In this document: one piece after another, positions 1 to 7,660 of the stretch
Position numbering within the stretch: position 1 is the stretch's first letter
Layout: every line of letters begins with the position of its first letter
NCBI GenBank assembly: GCA_937872465.1
Contig: CALMSR010000063.1
Location: 1-33,744 of the forward strand
Origin: an uncultured Paracoccaceae bacterium
Lineage (GTDB): Bacteria > Pseudomonadota > Alphaproteobacteria > Rhodobacterales > Rhodobacteraceae
DNA: 33,744 nt
Direction of reading: 5' to 3'
The notes under the pieces: generated by a model
Database searches by the model: none
What the model was told of the DNA's origin: nothing
What the model saw: only the letters and a program-made list of their open reading frames with translations
Made by a program: the position numbers and the translations under genes

Positions 1-78
1 CGTCAGCGGGTTCGTTCAATCCCCTCATTTCAGCCGCTTCTGTGCAACAACGCCAATCCGGTGCAGTTACCCTGCCCG

Positions 79-516
79 TCAGCGACTCTCCGCCGCGTCG
101 GCGAGGGCGTCGACCTCGGCGAGGACCTGCGAGAGCAGTTCCTTCGCCGCCTCGTTCTCGGTTTGGAGCCGGTCGATCTCGGCCTGGGCGCCGCGATGAT
201 GCATGCTCGATTCGAGCTTGAGCGCATTGGCCGCGAGCATCGCCGATTTCGCCTCGGCGATGCGCGCGCGCTCCTCGGCGGAGCGGATGCGTTCCTCGGC
301 ATTGGCGAGGCGCTGCTCGACCGCCATCATCGTGTCGCCGAGCATCAGCCCGGCGAGCAGCAGCATGCGCTTCTCCACCGAGCGGCCCATCTCGTCGGTG
401 AGACGGCTGGCCTCGGCGTCGAGCAGGGCCGCGGCGCGTTCGAGCGAGGCTTCCTGGCCCGACTCGCAGGCGACCTCGTAGAGACGGCCGCCGATCTCAA
501 GCGTCAGTTCGGGCAT
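79..516 (-). CDS. zapA: Cell division protein ZapA
   Basis: The 145-residue product starts MPELTLEIGGRLYEVACESG, the usual ZapA opening in which a short beta-hairpin head precedes a long helix. Residues 24-65 continue the globular head (ASRLTDEMGRSVEKRMLLLA). From about residue 65 to 140 the protein is a heptad-rich, Glu/Ala/Arg coiled coil, as expected for the dimerising tail. ZapA is cytoplasmic and bundles FtsZ filaments at mid-cell. The upstream coiled-coil gene ends one base before this ATG (TGA C ATG on the minus strand), so the two genes are co-transcribed and probably translationally coupled. In many proteobacteria 6S RNA and the 5-FCL gene follow zapA; only 78 bases of that side lie in the window. 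Family call is firm; length is slightly above the shortest ZapA proteins. Confidence 0.93.
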   Translation of the reverse strand: MPELTLEIGGRLYEVACESGQEASLERAAALLDAEASRLTDEMGRSVEKRMLLLAGLMLGDTMMAVEQRLANAEERIRSAEERARIAEAKSAMLAANALKLESSMHHRGAQAEIDRLQTENEAAKELLSQVLAEVDALADAAESR

Positions 517-517
517 G

Positions 518-769
518 TCAGACCTCCTCGATCAGCGGCTTGAGCTGGGCGATGAGCTCGTCGAGATGCGCCACGTCCCTGTCCCGCTTCTCGCGGAGAC
601 GCTCGAGTTCGGCATTGAGTGCAACCCGTTCCTTTTCCAGCTCTTCCACGCGCCGGGCGAGGGAGGCATCCGCCGGAGCGGCGGCGGGTTTCGGGCGATC
701 TTCGATTCCTGCGCGGAGACGGTTCAACGCGACGGTGAACCGGTTTTCTAGTTCGCTGATCTGGCTCAT
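518..769 (-). CDS. Small coiled-coil protein upstream of zapA
   Basis: An 83-residue protein beginning MSQISELENRFTVALNRLRA and composed almost entirely of predicted helix. Residues 36-70 are a regular coiled coil (RRVEELEKERVALNAELERL), with a Pro/Ala-rich break at about residues 25-32. There is no signal peptide or membrane segment. The open frame extends upstream of the ATG at 769, but the extra residues are unlike the rest and run into the promoter region, so 769 is taken as start. It lies one base upstream of zapA and probably works with the divisome. Small coiled-coil proteins of this kind commonly precede zapA in alphaproteobacteria, but I know no assigned function; ZapB-like behaviour would be a guess. 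Confidence 0.78.
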   Translation of the reverse strand: MSQISELENRFTVALNRLRAGIEDRPKPAAAPADASLARRVEELEKERVALNAELERLREKRDRDVAHLDELIAQLKPLIEEV

Positions 770-797
770 GTCCTGCGCTTTCGAGTTCGGTCGCCCC

Positions 798-826
798 GTT
801 TTAGGCACCCCCCCCCGACATTGCAA
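798..826 (-). promoter_or_regulatory. Candidate promoter of the coiled-coil/zapA operon with a G9 spacer
   Basis: Read on the minus strand, TTGCAA (821-826) is followed after 17 bases by TAAAAC (798-803), about 30 bases upstream of the ATG at 769. The spacer contains nine consecutive G (C9 on the plus strand, 808-816). The -35 and -10 matches are only moderate, so this is a visual prediction. Confidence 0.35.
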
Positions 827-1004
827 TCTGTCACGGACACGGGCCCGGCGCTAGGGCGGGCGATCGAGGCGCGCGCAAGGCCCCTGCCGCCCGCCTTTGC
901 GTCATGGCTGCGGAACCGCGCTCAGGCCGCTGTTTTCCCGAAGGAAGGTGCGCCCAGGCCCCGGCGGCGGCTGGCGGGCGGCCGCGCCCGGTTCGGAAAG
1001 CGCC

Positions 1005-1032
1005 TTGACCCGAGGCGGCCGGCTGGTATCAG
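1005..1032 (+). promoter_or_regulatory. Candidate sigma-70 promoter of tkt-pgk-fba
   Basis: TTGACC at 1005-1010 and TATCAG at 1027-1032 are separated by 16 bases and lie about 64 bases upstream of the tkt GTG. No other good pair was seen in the divergent gap 770-1095, which otherwise holds no gene. Confidence 0.4.
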
Positions 1033-1095
1033 TGCGGCCATTCTTGCGGCCCCGTCGCGGAACGGCCGCGCCCTGCGCGAGAAAGGCCAGACCCC

Positions 1096-3114
1096 GTGGA
1101 AATCTCAGAACTTCGTGAACGTCACCCCGATCACTGGATGAAGGCCGCCGCGCTGCGCGTGCTGGCTATGGATGCGGTGCAGAAGGCCAATTCCGGCCAT
1201 CCTGGTATGCCGATGGGCATGGCCGACGTCGCCACCGTGCTTTTCGAGCGGCATCTGAAGTTCGACGCTAAGGCCCCCTACTGGCCGGATCGGGACCGCT
1301 TCGTGCTCTCGGCCGGCCACGGGTCGATGCTGCTCTACGGACTGCTCTACCTGACCGGCTACGAGGACATGACGCTCGACGAGTTGCGCAACTTCCGGCA
1401 GGTCGGGTCGAAGACCGCCGGGCATCCGGAATACGGCCATGCCAGCGGCATCGAGACCACGACCGGGCCGCTCGGCCAGGGGCTCGCCAATGCCGTCGGC
1501 ATGGCGATGGCCGAGCAGGCGCTGCAGGCCCGGTTCGGTCGGAAGATCGTCGATCACCATACTTACGTGATCGCCGGCGACGGCTGCCTGATGGAGGGGA
1601 TCAGCCACGAGGCGATCGGGCTCGCGGGCAAGCAGAAGCTCTCGAATCTCATCGTCTTCTGGGACAACAACGGCATCTCGATCGACGGCAAGGTCATCCT
1701 GTCGGACGTCACCGACCAGAAGCAGCGCTTCAGGGCCGCCGGCTGGTCGGTGCATGAATGCGACGGGCACGATCCGGCCGACATCGAGCGGGCGATCATC
1801 GAGGCCAAGTCGAGCGAATGGCCGGCGATTATCGACTGCCGCACCCATATCGGCTTCGGCGCCCCGAGCAAGCAGGACACCAAGGCCGCCCATGGCTCGC
1901 CGCTCGGGCCCGAGGAGATCGCGAAGGTCCGCGAGATCTACGGCTGGCCCTGGGCGCCCTTCGAGATCCCCGAGGAGGTGCTGCGCGGCTGGCGCGGGAT
2001 CGGAGCCCGCGGCACGGAGGCGCATGCCGCCTGGAAGGCGCGCTTCGGCAAGCTCTCGGGGGCGAAGCAGGCGGAATTCGAGCGGATCGTCGCGGGCGAG
2101 GCGCCGAAGAAGCTCGGCACGGCGCTCGCCGCCTTCCGCAAGGCGACGGTCGAATCCGCCCCGAAAGTGGCAACGCGCAAATCCTCGGAGCTGGTGCTCG
2201 AGGTGGTCAATTCGGTGATGCCCGAGACCCTGGGCGGCTCGGCGGATCTGACCGGCTCGAACAACACGCTGACCGAGGGCCTCGGCACCTTCGCGCCGGA
2301 GAGCCGCGGCGGGCGCTACGTCCATTACGGCATCCGCGAGCACGGCATGGCCGCGGCGATGAACGGCATGGCCGTGCATGGCGGGGTGGTGCCCTATGGC
2401 GGCACCTTCCTCTGCTTCGCCGATTACGCGCGCGGCGCGATGCGGCTCTCGGCGCTGATGGGCACGCGGGTGGTCTATGTGATGACCCACGATTCGATCG
2501 GGCTCGGCGAGGACGGGCCGACGCACCAGCCGGTCGAGCATCTGGCGATGCTGCGGGCGACGCCGAACATGCAGGTCTTCCGCCCCGCCGACACGATCGA
2601 GACCGCGGAGGCCTGGGAGCTCGCGCTGACGAGCCTGCGCACGCCCTCGGTGCTGGCGCTGACCCGGCAGAACCTGCCCACGGTGCGCACGCGGCACACG
2701 AGGCAGAACCTGACCGCGCGCGGGGCCTATGTGCTCGAGGAGGCGGTGGCGCGGCGCAAGGCGATCCTGATCGCCACCGGGTCGGAAGTGGAGATCGCGC
2801 TCGAGGCGCGGATCCTGCTCGAGCGCAAGGGGATCGGCACGCGCGTCGTCTCCATGCCCTGCTGGGAGCTCTTCGCGGCCCAGGAGGAGAAATACCGCAA
2901 GTCGGTGCTGCCCGCCGGGCCGGTGCGGGTCGGGGTGGAGGCGGCGGTGCGCTTCGGCTGGGACCGCTGGCTCTGCGGCGAGCGCGGCGCCGAGAAGAAG
3001 GCGGGCTTCGTCGGCATGGCCGGCTTCGGCGGCTCCGGGCCGATCGAGGCGCTCTATCCGCATTTCGGCATCACCGCCGAGGCGGTGGTGGCCGAGGTCG
3101 AGGCATTGCTCTAG
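1096..3114 (+). CDS. tkt: Transketolase
   Basis: The 672-residue product has the full length of bacterial transketolase. The N-terminal pyrophosphate domain contains [19 protein letters not shown] (about 32-50) and the thiamine diphosphate motif GDGCLMEG (161-168) with the conserved NN at 191-192. The central pyrimidine domain contains [15 protein letters not shown] (about 413-427) and the [20 protein letters not shown] region (about 463-482). A C-terminal domain follows. The enzyme moves two-carbon ketol units between sugar phosphates in the pentose phosphate (and, where present, Calvin) pathway in the cytoplasm, using thiamine diphosphate and Mg2+. The start is GTG, preceded by a purine-rich GAGAAAGG; an ATG at 1138 would drop the conserved leader residues. 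pgk follows after 12 bases, so this is the first gene of a carbon-metabolism operon. Confidence 0.97.
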   Translation: MEISELRERHPDHWMKAAALRVLAMDAVQKANSGHPGMPMGMADVATVLFERHLKFDAKAPYWPDRDRFVLSAGHGSMLLYGLLYLTGYEDMTLDELRNFRQVGSKTAGHPEYGHASGIETTTGPLGQGLANAVGMAMAEQALQARFGRKIVDHHTYVIAGDGCLMEGISHEAIGLAGKQKLSNLIVFWDNNGISIDGKVILSDVTDQKQRFRAAGWSVHECDGHDPADIERAIIEAKSSEWPAIIDCRTHIGFGAPSKQDTKAAHGSPLGPEEIAKVREIYGWPWAPFEIPEEVLRGWRGIGARGTEAHAAWKARFGKLSGAKQAEFERIVAGEAPKKLGTALAAFRKATVESAPKVATRKSSELVLEVVNSVMPETLGGSADLTGSNNTLTEGLGTFAPESRGGRYVHYGIREHGMAAAMNGMAVHGGVVPYGGTFLCFADYARGAMRLSALMGTRVVYVMTHDSIGLGEDGPTHQPVEHLAMLRATPNMQVFRPADTIETAEAWELALTSLRTPSVLALTRQNLPTVRTRHTRQNLTARGAYVLEEAVARRKAILIATGSEVEIALEARILLERKGIGTRVVSMPCWELFAAQEEKYRKSVLPAGPVRVGVEAAVRFGWDRWLCGERGAEKKAGFVGMAGFGGSGPIEALYPHFGITAEAVVAEVEALL

Positions 3115-3126
3115 GGGGAGGCGGCC

Positions 3127-4320
3127 GTGGGCTGGAAGACGCTCGACGACATGGATCTCGACGGCAAGGTGGTGCTGACCCGCGTCGACATCAACGTGCC
3201 GGTGGAGAATGGCAAGGTCACCGATGCGACGCGGATCGAGCGGATCCTGCCGACGCTGAGGGACATCCTTTCCAAGGGCGGCAAGCCGGTGCTGCTGGCG
3301 CATTTCGGGCGGCCGAAGGGCAAGCCGGTGCCGGAGATGAGCCTGCGCGTGGTGCTGCCGGCGCTGGAGGAGGCGCTCGGCCGGCCGGTGGCCTTCGCCG
3401 GCGATTGCATCGGCGAGGCCGCGGCCGAGGCGATCGGGGATCTGCCGGCGGGCGGCGTGCTCCTTCTGGAAAACACGCGCTTCCACAAGGAAGAGGAAGC
3501 CAACGACCCGGACTTCGCCGGGGCGCTGGCCGCCAATGGCGACGTCTATTGCAACGACGCCTTCTCGGCGGCGCACCGGGCCCATGCCTCCACCGAAGGC
3601 ATCGCGCATCTGATGCCCTCCTGCGTCGGGCGGCTGATGCAGGAGGAGCTGACCGCGCTGGAGAAGGCGCTGGGCAAGCCCGAGCGGCCGGTGATGGCGG
3701 TGGTGGGCGGGGCGAAGGTCTCGACCAAGCTGGAGCTCCTGGGCAATCTCATCGACCGGGTGGATTCGATCGTGATCGGCGGCGGCATGGCCAATACCTT
3801 CCTCGCCGCCCAGGGCCTCGAGGTCGGCAAGTCGCTATGCGAGCATGACATGACCGGCACCGCGCGCGAGATCCTCGCCAAGGCCGGGGACGGCGGCTGC
3901 ACCATCCTGCTGCCCGTGGACGTGGTGGTGGCGCGGGAGTTCAAGGCGGGTGCGGCGCATGAGATCGTGCCGGCGAGCGCCTGCCCGGCCGATGCGATGA
4001 TCCTCGACGCCGGCCCGGCGACAATCGCGCGCATCGCCGCGGCCTTCGGCGAGGCGCGCACGCTGGTCTGGAACGGCCCGCTCGGCGCCTTCGAGATCGC
4101 CCCCTTCAACGCCGCGACCGATGCCGCCGCGCGCCAGGCGGCGAGCCTGACCCGCGCCGGGCGGCTGCTCTCGGTGGCCGGGGGCGGCGATACGGTGGCC
4201 GCACTCAACGCCAGCGGCTCGGCGGAGGCGTTCTCCTATGTCTCCACCGCCGGCGGCGCGTTCCTGGAATGGCTTGAAGGCAAGACGCTGCCCGGCGTCG
4301 CCGCACTCGATCAGGGCTGA
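3127..4320 (+). CDS. pgk: Phosphoglycerate kinase
   Basis: The 397-residue protein matches the normal Pgk length. The N-terminal substrate-binding half shows [20 protein letters not shown] (about 15-34) and [12 protein letters not shown] (about 57-68). The C-terminal nucleotide half has [12 protein letters not shown] (about 195-206), WNGPLGAFE (about 316-324) and the glycine-rich GGGDTVAA (about 350-357). It transfers phosphate between 1,3-bisphosphoglycerate and ADP in glycolysis/gluconeogenesis. Translation begins at a GTG with a strong GGGGGAGG Shine-Dalgarno sequence that overlaps the end of tkt, so the two genes are read from one message. One small oddity is RVDINVP where many family members have RVDFNVP, a conservative change. 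fba follows after 30 bases. Confidence 0.97.
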   Translation: MGWKTLDDMDLDGKVVLTRVDINVPVENGKVTDATRIERILPTLRDILSKGGKPVLLAHFGRPKGKPVPEMSLRVVLPALEEALGRPVAFAGDCIGEAAAEAIGDLPAGGVLLLENTRFHKEEEANDPDFAGALAANGDVYCNDAFSAAHRAHASTEGIAHLMPSCVGRLMQEELTALEKALGKPERPVMAVVGGAKVSTKLELLGNLIDRVDSIVIGGGMANTFLAAQGLEVGKSLCEHDMTGTAREILAKAGDGGCTILLPVDVVVAREFKAGAAHEIVPASACPADAMILDAGPATIARIAAAFGEARTLVWNGPLGAFEIAPFNAATDAAARQAASLTRAGRLLSVAGGGDTVAALNASGSAEAFSYVSTAGGAFLEWLEGKTLPGVAALDQG

Positions 4321-4350
4321 GCCCGCAGCACCTCACCAACGGAGAAGACC

Positions 4351-5280
4351 ATGAAGGCCACGCGCACAGTCCAGAAGATCCTCGCCAACTACGAAGGCGA
4401 AACCCCGGGAGTGAAGGCCAATCTCTGCCGCATGCTGATGGCCGGCAAGCTCGGCGGCACCGGCAAGATGATCATCCTGCCGGTCGATCAGGGCTTCGAG
4501 CACGGGCCCGCGCGCAGCTTCGCGCCGAACCCGGCGGCCTATGACCCGCATTACCATTACCAGATCGCCATCGACGCGGGCCTGAACGCCTATGCCGCGC
4601 CGCTCGGCATGCTCGAGGCCGGCGCGGACAGCTTTGCAGGCCAAATCCCGACGATCCTGAAGGTCAATTCCTCCAACTCGCTGCTACCCGGCGCCGCCCC
4701 CAAGGATCAGGCGATCACCGCGAGCGTCGCGGATGCGCTGCGGCTCGGCTGCTCGGCGATCGGCTTCACGGTCTATCCCGGCTCCACCGCCAGCCTCGAG
4801 ATGTTCGAGGAGATCGCCGCGATGCGCGCCGAGGCGGCATCGGTCGGCGTGGCGACGGTGATCTGGTCCTATCCGCGCGGCGAGGAGCTTTCCAAGGACG
4901 GCGAGACGGCGATCGATGTCACCGCCTATGCGACGCAGATCGCGGCCCTGCTCGGCGCCCATGTGATCAAGGTCAAGCTCGCGAGCGACTTCCTCGATCA
5001 GAAGGAAGCGAAGAAGTCCTATACCGACAATGCGATCGACATCTCGAGCCAGGCGGCCCGTGTCGCCGATTGCGTCCGCTCGGCCTTCGGCGGGCGGCGG
5101 ATCATCGTCTTCTCCGGCGGGGCGGCCAAGGGGGCGGATTCGGTCTATGACGACGCCCGCGCGATCCGCGACGGCGGCGGCAACGGCTCGATCATCGGGC
5201 GCAACACCTTCCAGCGCTCGCGCGAGGATGCGCTCGCGATGCTGGGCAAGCTCGTGGAGATCTACAAGGGCCGCGACTGA
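4351..5280 (+). CDS. fba: Class I fructose-bisphosphate aldolase (DhnA/FbaB type)
   Basis: A 309-residue single-domain TIM-barrel protein of the Schiff-base class I family found in archaea and many bacteria, not the zinc class II enzyme. Diagnostic segments are MIILPVDQGFEHGPARSF (40-57), the strand HVIKVKL (204-210), which carries the candidate Schiff-base lysine (K207 or K209), and the phosphate-binding glycines IIVFSGGAAKG (about 252-262) and GSIIGRNTFQR (about 276-286). It cleaves fructose 1,6-bisphosphate to dihydroxyacetone phosphate and glyceraldehyde 3-phosphate. The ATG is preceded by ACGGAGAAG. It is the last gene of the tkt-pgk-fba unit and is followed by three stacked hairpins, the last of which may end the transcript. 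Confidence 0.93.
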   Translation: MKATRTVQKILANYEGETPGVKANLCRMLMAGKLGGTGKMIILPVDQGFEHGPARSFAPNPAAYDPHYHYQIAIDAGLNAYAAPLGMLEAGADSFAGQIPTILKVNSSNSLLPGAAPKDQAITASVADALRLGCSAIGFTVYPGSTASLEMFEEIAAMRAEAASVGVATVIWSYPRGEELSKDGETAIDVTAYATQIAALLGAHVIKVKLASDFLDQKEAKKSYTDNAIDISSQAARVADCVRSAFGGRRIIVFSGGAAKGADSVYDDARAIRDGGGNGSIIGRNTFQRSREDALAMLGKLVEIYKGRD

Positions 5281-5336
5281 GACCGGCGACCCGCGCCGTC
5301 GACGATCACCCCACGCGGGCTAATCGTTCCCTGCCG

Positions 5337-5421
5337 GATCGACCGGTGTCGATCGGCGGGGAGGCTGCACCTTCCGCACATCGGAAGGCCCGGGCGAATT
5401 GGGGGATTCCCTTTCGCCCGG
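5337..5421 (+). terminator. Three consecutive stem-loops after fba; probable terminator
   Basis: Three hairpins follow one another in the 191-base gap between fba and the ftsB-like gene. Stem 1 is GATCGAC/GTCGATC with a CGGT loop (5337-5354). Stem 2 is CCTTCCG/CGGAAGG with a CACAT loop (5370-5388). Stem 3 is CCGGGCGAA/TTCGCCCGG (5390-5421), extended inward by GGGG/CCCT and followed by ATTTCT. Stem 3 is the best intrinsic-terminator candidate although its T-tract is weak. The arms are perfect by eye; termination itself is inferred. Confidence 0.55.
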
Positions 5422-5471
5422 ATTTCTGGCATGGTCGCGCGCGAGGCAGGTAGAGTTCGCAACGGGCTGAA

Positions 5472-5780
5472 ATGCATAACCAATCGGAGCCGGCGCACAG
5501 AAGGTTCGGCGGCGCGCTCTTCGCCACGGCGCTCATCGCGACGATGGGCTACCTGAGCTTCGCCGCGCTCCAGGGCGAGCATGGGCTCTTCCGTCTCTTC
5601 CAGATCGAGGCGCAGGAGGCCAAGCTGCGCAGTGAGCTCGCCGCGCTCAAGTCCGAGCGCGCCGCGATCGAGAACAAGACCCGCCGGCTGTCGGACCGGA
5701 GCCTCGACCTCGACCTGCTCGACGAACAGGCCCGCAAGGTTCTGAGCCTAGCCCGCACCGACGAGATCCTGATCCCCTGA
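5472..5780 (+). CDS. ftsB: FtsB/DivIC-type septum formation initiator
   Basis: A 102-residue bitopic protein with a short cytoplasmic N terminus (MHNQSEPAHRRFG), one membrane segment at about residues 14-33 (ALFATALIATMGYLSFAAL), and then a coiled coil (about 42-72, EAQEAKLRSELAALKSERAA). The C-terminal tail is LDLLDEQARKVLSLARTDEI, typical of this family. FtsB/DivIC proteins join FtsL and FtsQ in the periplasmic part of the divisome. In many alphaproteobacteria this small gene sits just upstream of the pyruvate dehydrogenase genes; here the next gene is an unrelated minus-strand transporter. It is isolated by hairpin-rich gaps on both sides. No clear Shine-Dalgarno sequence is seen, so the start is likely but not certain. 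Confidence 0.85.
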   Translation: MHNQSEPAHRRFGGALFATALIATMGYLSFAALQGEHGLFRLFQIEAQEAKLRSELAALKSERAAIENKTRRLSDRSLDLDLLDEQARKVLSLARTDEILIP

Positions 5781-6056
5781 GCCCGGACGGCCGGGCAATC
5801 GCGAAGCCGAGGCCGAATCTCGGGATAGGGATAAGGCCGCGCGCCGCGCGGCCCGCACCACATTCCCCCGGACCGAGAAGGCGAGGCGCCGGTGGCGCCT
5901 TGCCTGGTCCGGTCGCCCGGAGGCGCGCGTCGCAGGGCGAGGGAAATGCAGCAGCACCGTCGGTTGAGGATCGGGACGCGCCGGCCCTGGACGGCGAGCA
6001 AGCGCGCCGGCCCCCGGCAGGGCCGGCGCGGCCCGATCGCCACGGGTCGATCGGGC
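5781..6056. repeat. Array of five strong GC-rich stem-loops in a gene-free gap
   Basis: The 357-base convergent gap 5781-6137 has no credible gene. It holds five hairpins. They are GCCCGG/CCGGGC (5781-5796), GGCCGCGCG/CGCGCGGCC (5835-5853), and a 45-base structure with outer CCGGACC/GGTCCGG and inner AGGCGAGGCGCC/GGCGCCTTGCCT (5868-5912, one G-U pair). Then come CGCGCCGGCCC/GGGCCGGCGCG (6003-6030, perfect 11 bp) and GCCCGATCG/CGATCGGGC (6031-6056, perfect 9 bp). The arms are unrelated to each other, so this is not a repeat family. CGCGCCGGCCC also occurs as a direct copy at 5977-5987. No T-tract follows any stem. Possible roles are two-way transcript termination, mRNA 3'-end protection or an RNA gene. 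Confidence 0.6.
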
Positions 6057-6137
6057 TGGATCCCCTCGGCCGCGCAAGGAACGGGCGTGGAGGTGAGATC
6101 CACTGGTATCAGACAGTAGTCGCTCGATCTTCCATCG

Positions 6138-7376
6138 TCATGTGCGGCCAATCGCTCCGCCCGGCTCGAGCAGGTCGCCGGCAAGGTCTCGCCCCATGAC
6201 CTCCGGATACCGTTCCGGGACGAAGCGGCCGACGAGGACGGTGGCCGTGGCGATCCAGAGGAGATGCATGATCCAGCCGTCGGCGAAGCTTCCCGTGGCC
6301 TGGTGGATGCCCGCCAGGATGAGCGGCGGGGTGGCCGCGACGATGAAGCCGCCGCCCTGCATGAGCGCGGCGAGCGGGCCGGCCTGGGCGGGGTTCGGAA
6401 GATGATCGAGCGCCACGATTAGGCAGAGCGCGAAGCTGCCGGCCAGTCCGACGCCGCAGAGCACCACCCAGAGCACCGGCAGCACCGACGGAGCGAGCAC
6501 CAGTCCGGCGAAGCCTGCGGCCTGCATGGCGATGCTGGTCCAGAGCCAGGGGCGGCGGTCGGTCCGGTTGCGGGCGAGCAGCGGCAGGACGACGGCGCCG
6601 AAGCCCTGGCTGATCGCCATGATCGCGATCAGGACGCCGCTCTCGGCGCTGCTCCAGCCCTGCGCCTGGTAATAGGGCGCGAGCCAGGCGATCATCGACG
6701 AATAGCCGCCGTTGATCAGGCCGAAGGCCGCCATCAGGACCCAGGTTCTGCGCCGGCGGAGGAGCTGGGTGACCAGGCCGCGCTCGGGACGGACGACCCG
6801 CGTTTCCGACAGGAGCCCGGCGGCGACCGCCATGGCGAAGAGCACGGGCAGCGACAGGGCGGCCAGCGCCGAGGTCCAGGGCCAGCCGCTTTCCACCAGC
6901 GCCGGCGTTAGCTGCGCGCCCAGGGCGCCGCCCGTCATGATCATCGCGGAATAGAGCCCGGTCATGCCCGCGACGCTCGCGGGGAACTTCTCCTTGATCA
7001 GTCCCGGAAGCGCCGATTGGATGAAGGCCGCACCCGCGCCACAGAGGAGCGCCGTCGCGATCAGGAGCATGCCGTTCGCGGCGAAGAGCCGGAGCGCGCC
7101 CCCCAGGAACAGCAACGCCAGCGCCGAGAGAAGCCCGCGCCGCGTGCCGATCCTGGCCTGGATCGGCGGCGACGCGAAGGCCCCGATCCCCATCAGCATC
7201 ATCGGCAGGAGGGTCAGGAGCGACAAGGCGCCGAGGCCGAGCCCGGTGTCCGCGGCGATATGTGGCAGGATCGGGCCCGGTGCGGCCAGGAAGGGCCGCA
7301 GGTTGAGCGCGATCACCACGATGAGGAAGGCCAGCGCGGCTCGCCGCGAGGCAGGCGCATTCGCCAGGCTCGTCAT
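6138..7376 (-). CDS. MFS transporter, CynX/NimT-like
   Basis: A 412-residue protein with about 12 hydrophobic segments and the two-halves layout of the major facilitator superfamily. The opening AFLIVVIALNLRPFLAAPGP (about 15-34) resembles the cyanate permease (CynX) branch, whose members start with an R-P-containing first helix. The conserved loop between helices 2 and 3 is PIQARIGTRRGLLSA (about 71-85). It sits in the inner membrane; the substrate is unknown. It is the last gene of a minus-strand unit (AMDase-like, amidase, deaminase remnant, MFS) and starts nine bases after the remnant's stop, behind an AGGA. It may import a ring compound or export a product of the cluster, alongside the TRAP system. 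The family is a confident call, the subfamily moderate. Confidence 0.85.
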   Translation of the reverse strand: MTSLANAPASRRAALAFLIVVIALNLRPFLAAPGPILPHIAADTGLGLGALSLLTLLPMMLMGIGAFASPPIQARIGTRRGLLSALALLFLGGALRLFAANGMLLIATALLCGAGAAFIQSALPGLIKEKFPASVAGMTGLYSAMIMTGGALGAQLTPALVESGWPWTSALAALSLPVLFAMAVAAGLLSETRVVRPERGLVTQLLRRRRTWVLMAAFGLINGGYSSMIAWLAPYYQAQGWSSAESGVLIAIMAISQGFGAVVLPLLARNRTDRRPWLWTSIAMQAAGFAGLVLAPSVLPVLWVVLCGVGLAGSFALCLIVALDHLPNPAQAGPLAALMQGGGFIVAATPPLILAGIHQATGSFADGWIMHLLWIATATVLVGRFVPERYPEVMGRDLAGDLLEPGGAIGRT

Positions 7377-7385
7377 CTTCGGATC

Positions 7386-7622
7386 CTAGGCCGTCTTCGC
7401 CGATCGCGCGGCCCAGAGGCGGTCGAGCTCGGGCTGCCCGGCGTCGCCGGGCGCTATCAGTTCGGCATGGGCGGTCGGGTCGTGATCGGCCTCCAGCCAG
7501 TTGCCGGCGCGGACGATCACCTCGCCGTCCCGGATCAGCACCGCACCGAAGGGACGGCCGCCTCGGCCGACGTTTTCGCGGGCGAGGTCGATCGCCTCCT
7601 GCACGAACGCCGCGTCACCCAT
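7386..7622 (-). pseudogene. Nucleoside/guanine deaminase remnant lacking the PCxxC half
   Basis: The 78-residue frame opens like a cytidine/guanine-type deaminase: FVQEAIDLARENVGRGGRPF then GAVLIRDGEVIVRAGNWLEA and the zinc-ligand segment DPTAHAE (48-54, with H52 and proton-shuttle E54). The family normally continues for about 80 residues with a PCxxC carrying two zinc cysteines. Here HAE is followed at once by LIAPGDAGQPELDRLWAARS and a TAG. The tail ELDRLWAARSAKT resembles the extreme C terminus of these enzymes (F-x-x-W then a lysine), so an internal deletion that kept frame is the simplest reading. It cannot form the normal active site. It lies 38 bases after the amidase and nine before the MFS gene. 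An ATG at 7643 is an alternative start, but its Shine-Dalgarno sequence is too close. Confidence 0.65.
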
Positions 7623-7660
7623 CTCGCCCCTGCCCTTTCGCATGTCCCTGCAAGGTCGGT

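Noticed and set aside
1..78. Possible 6S RNA downstream of zapA on the minus strand.
   Set aside because: The position fits the usual gene order, but only 78 bases are in the window and no 6S-type bubble structure can be recognised.
1105..3609. Very long open frame antisense to tkt and pgk (834 residues).
   Set aside because: It is the codon-position shadow expected opposite GC-rich genes; the translation is Arg/His/Gly-rich with no domain, while the plus-strand genes are certain.
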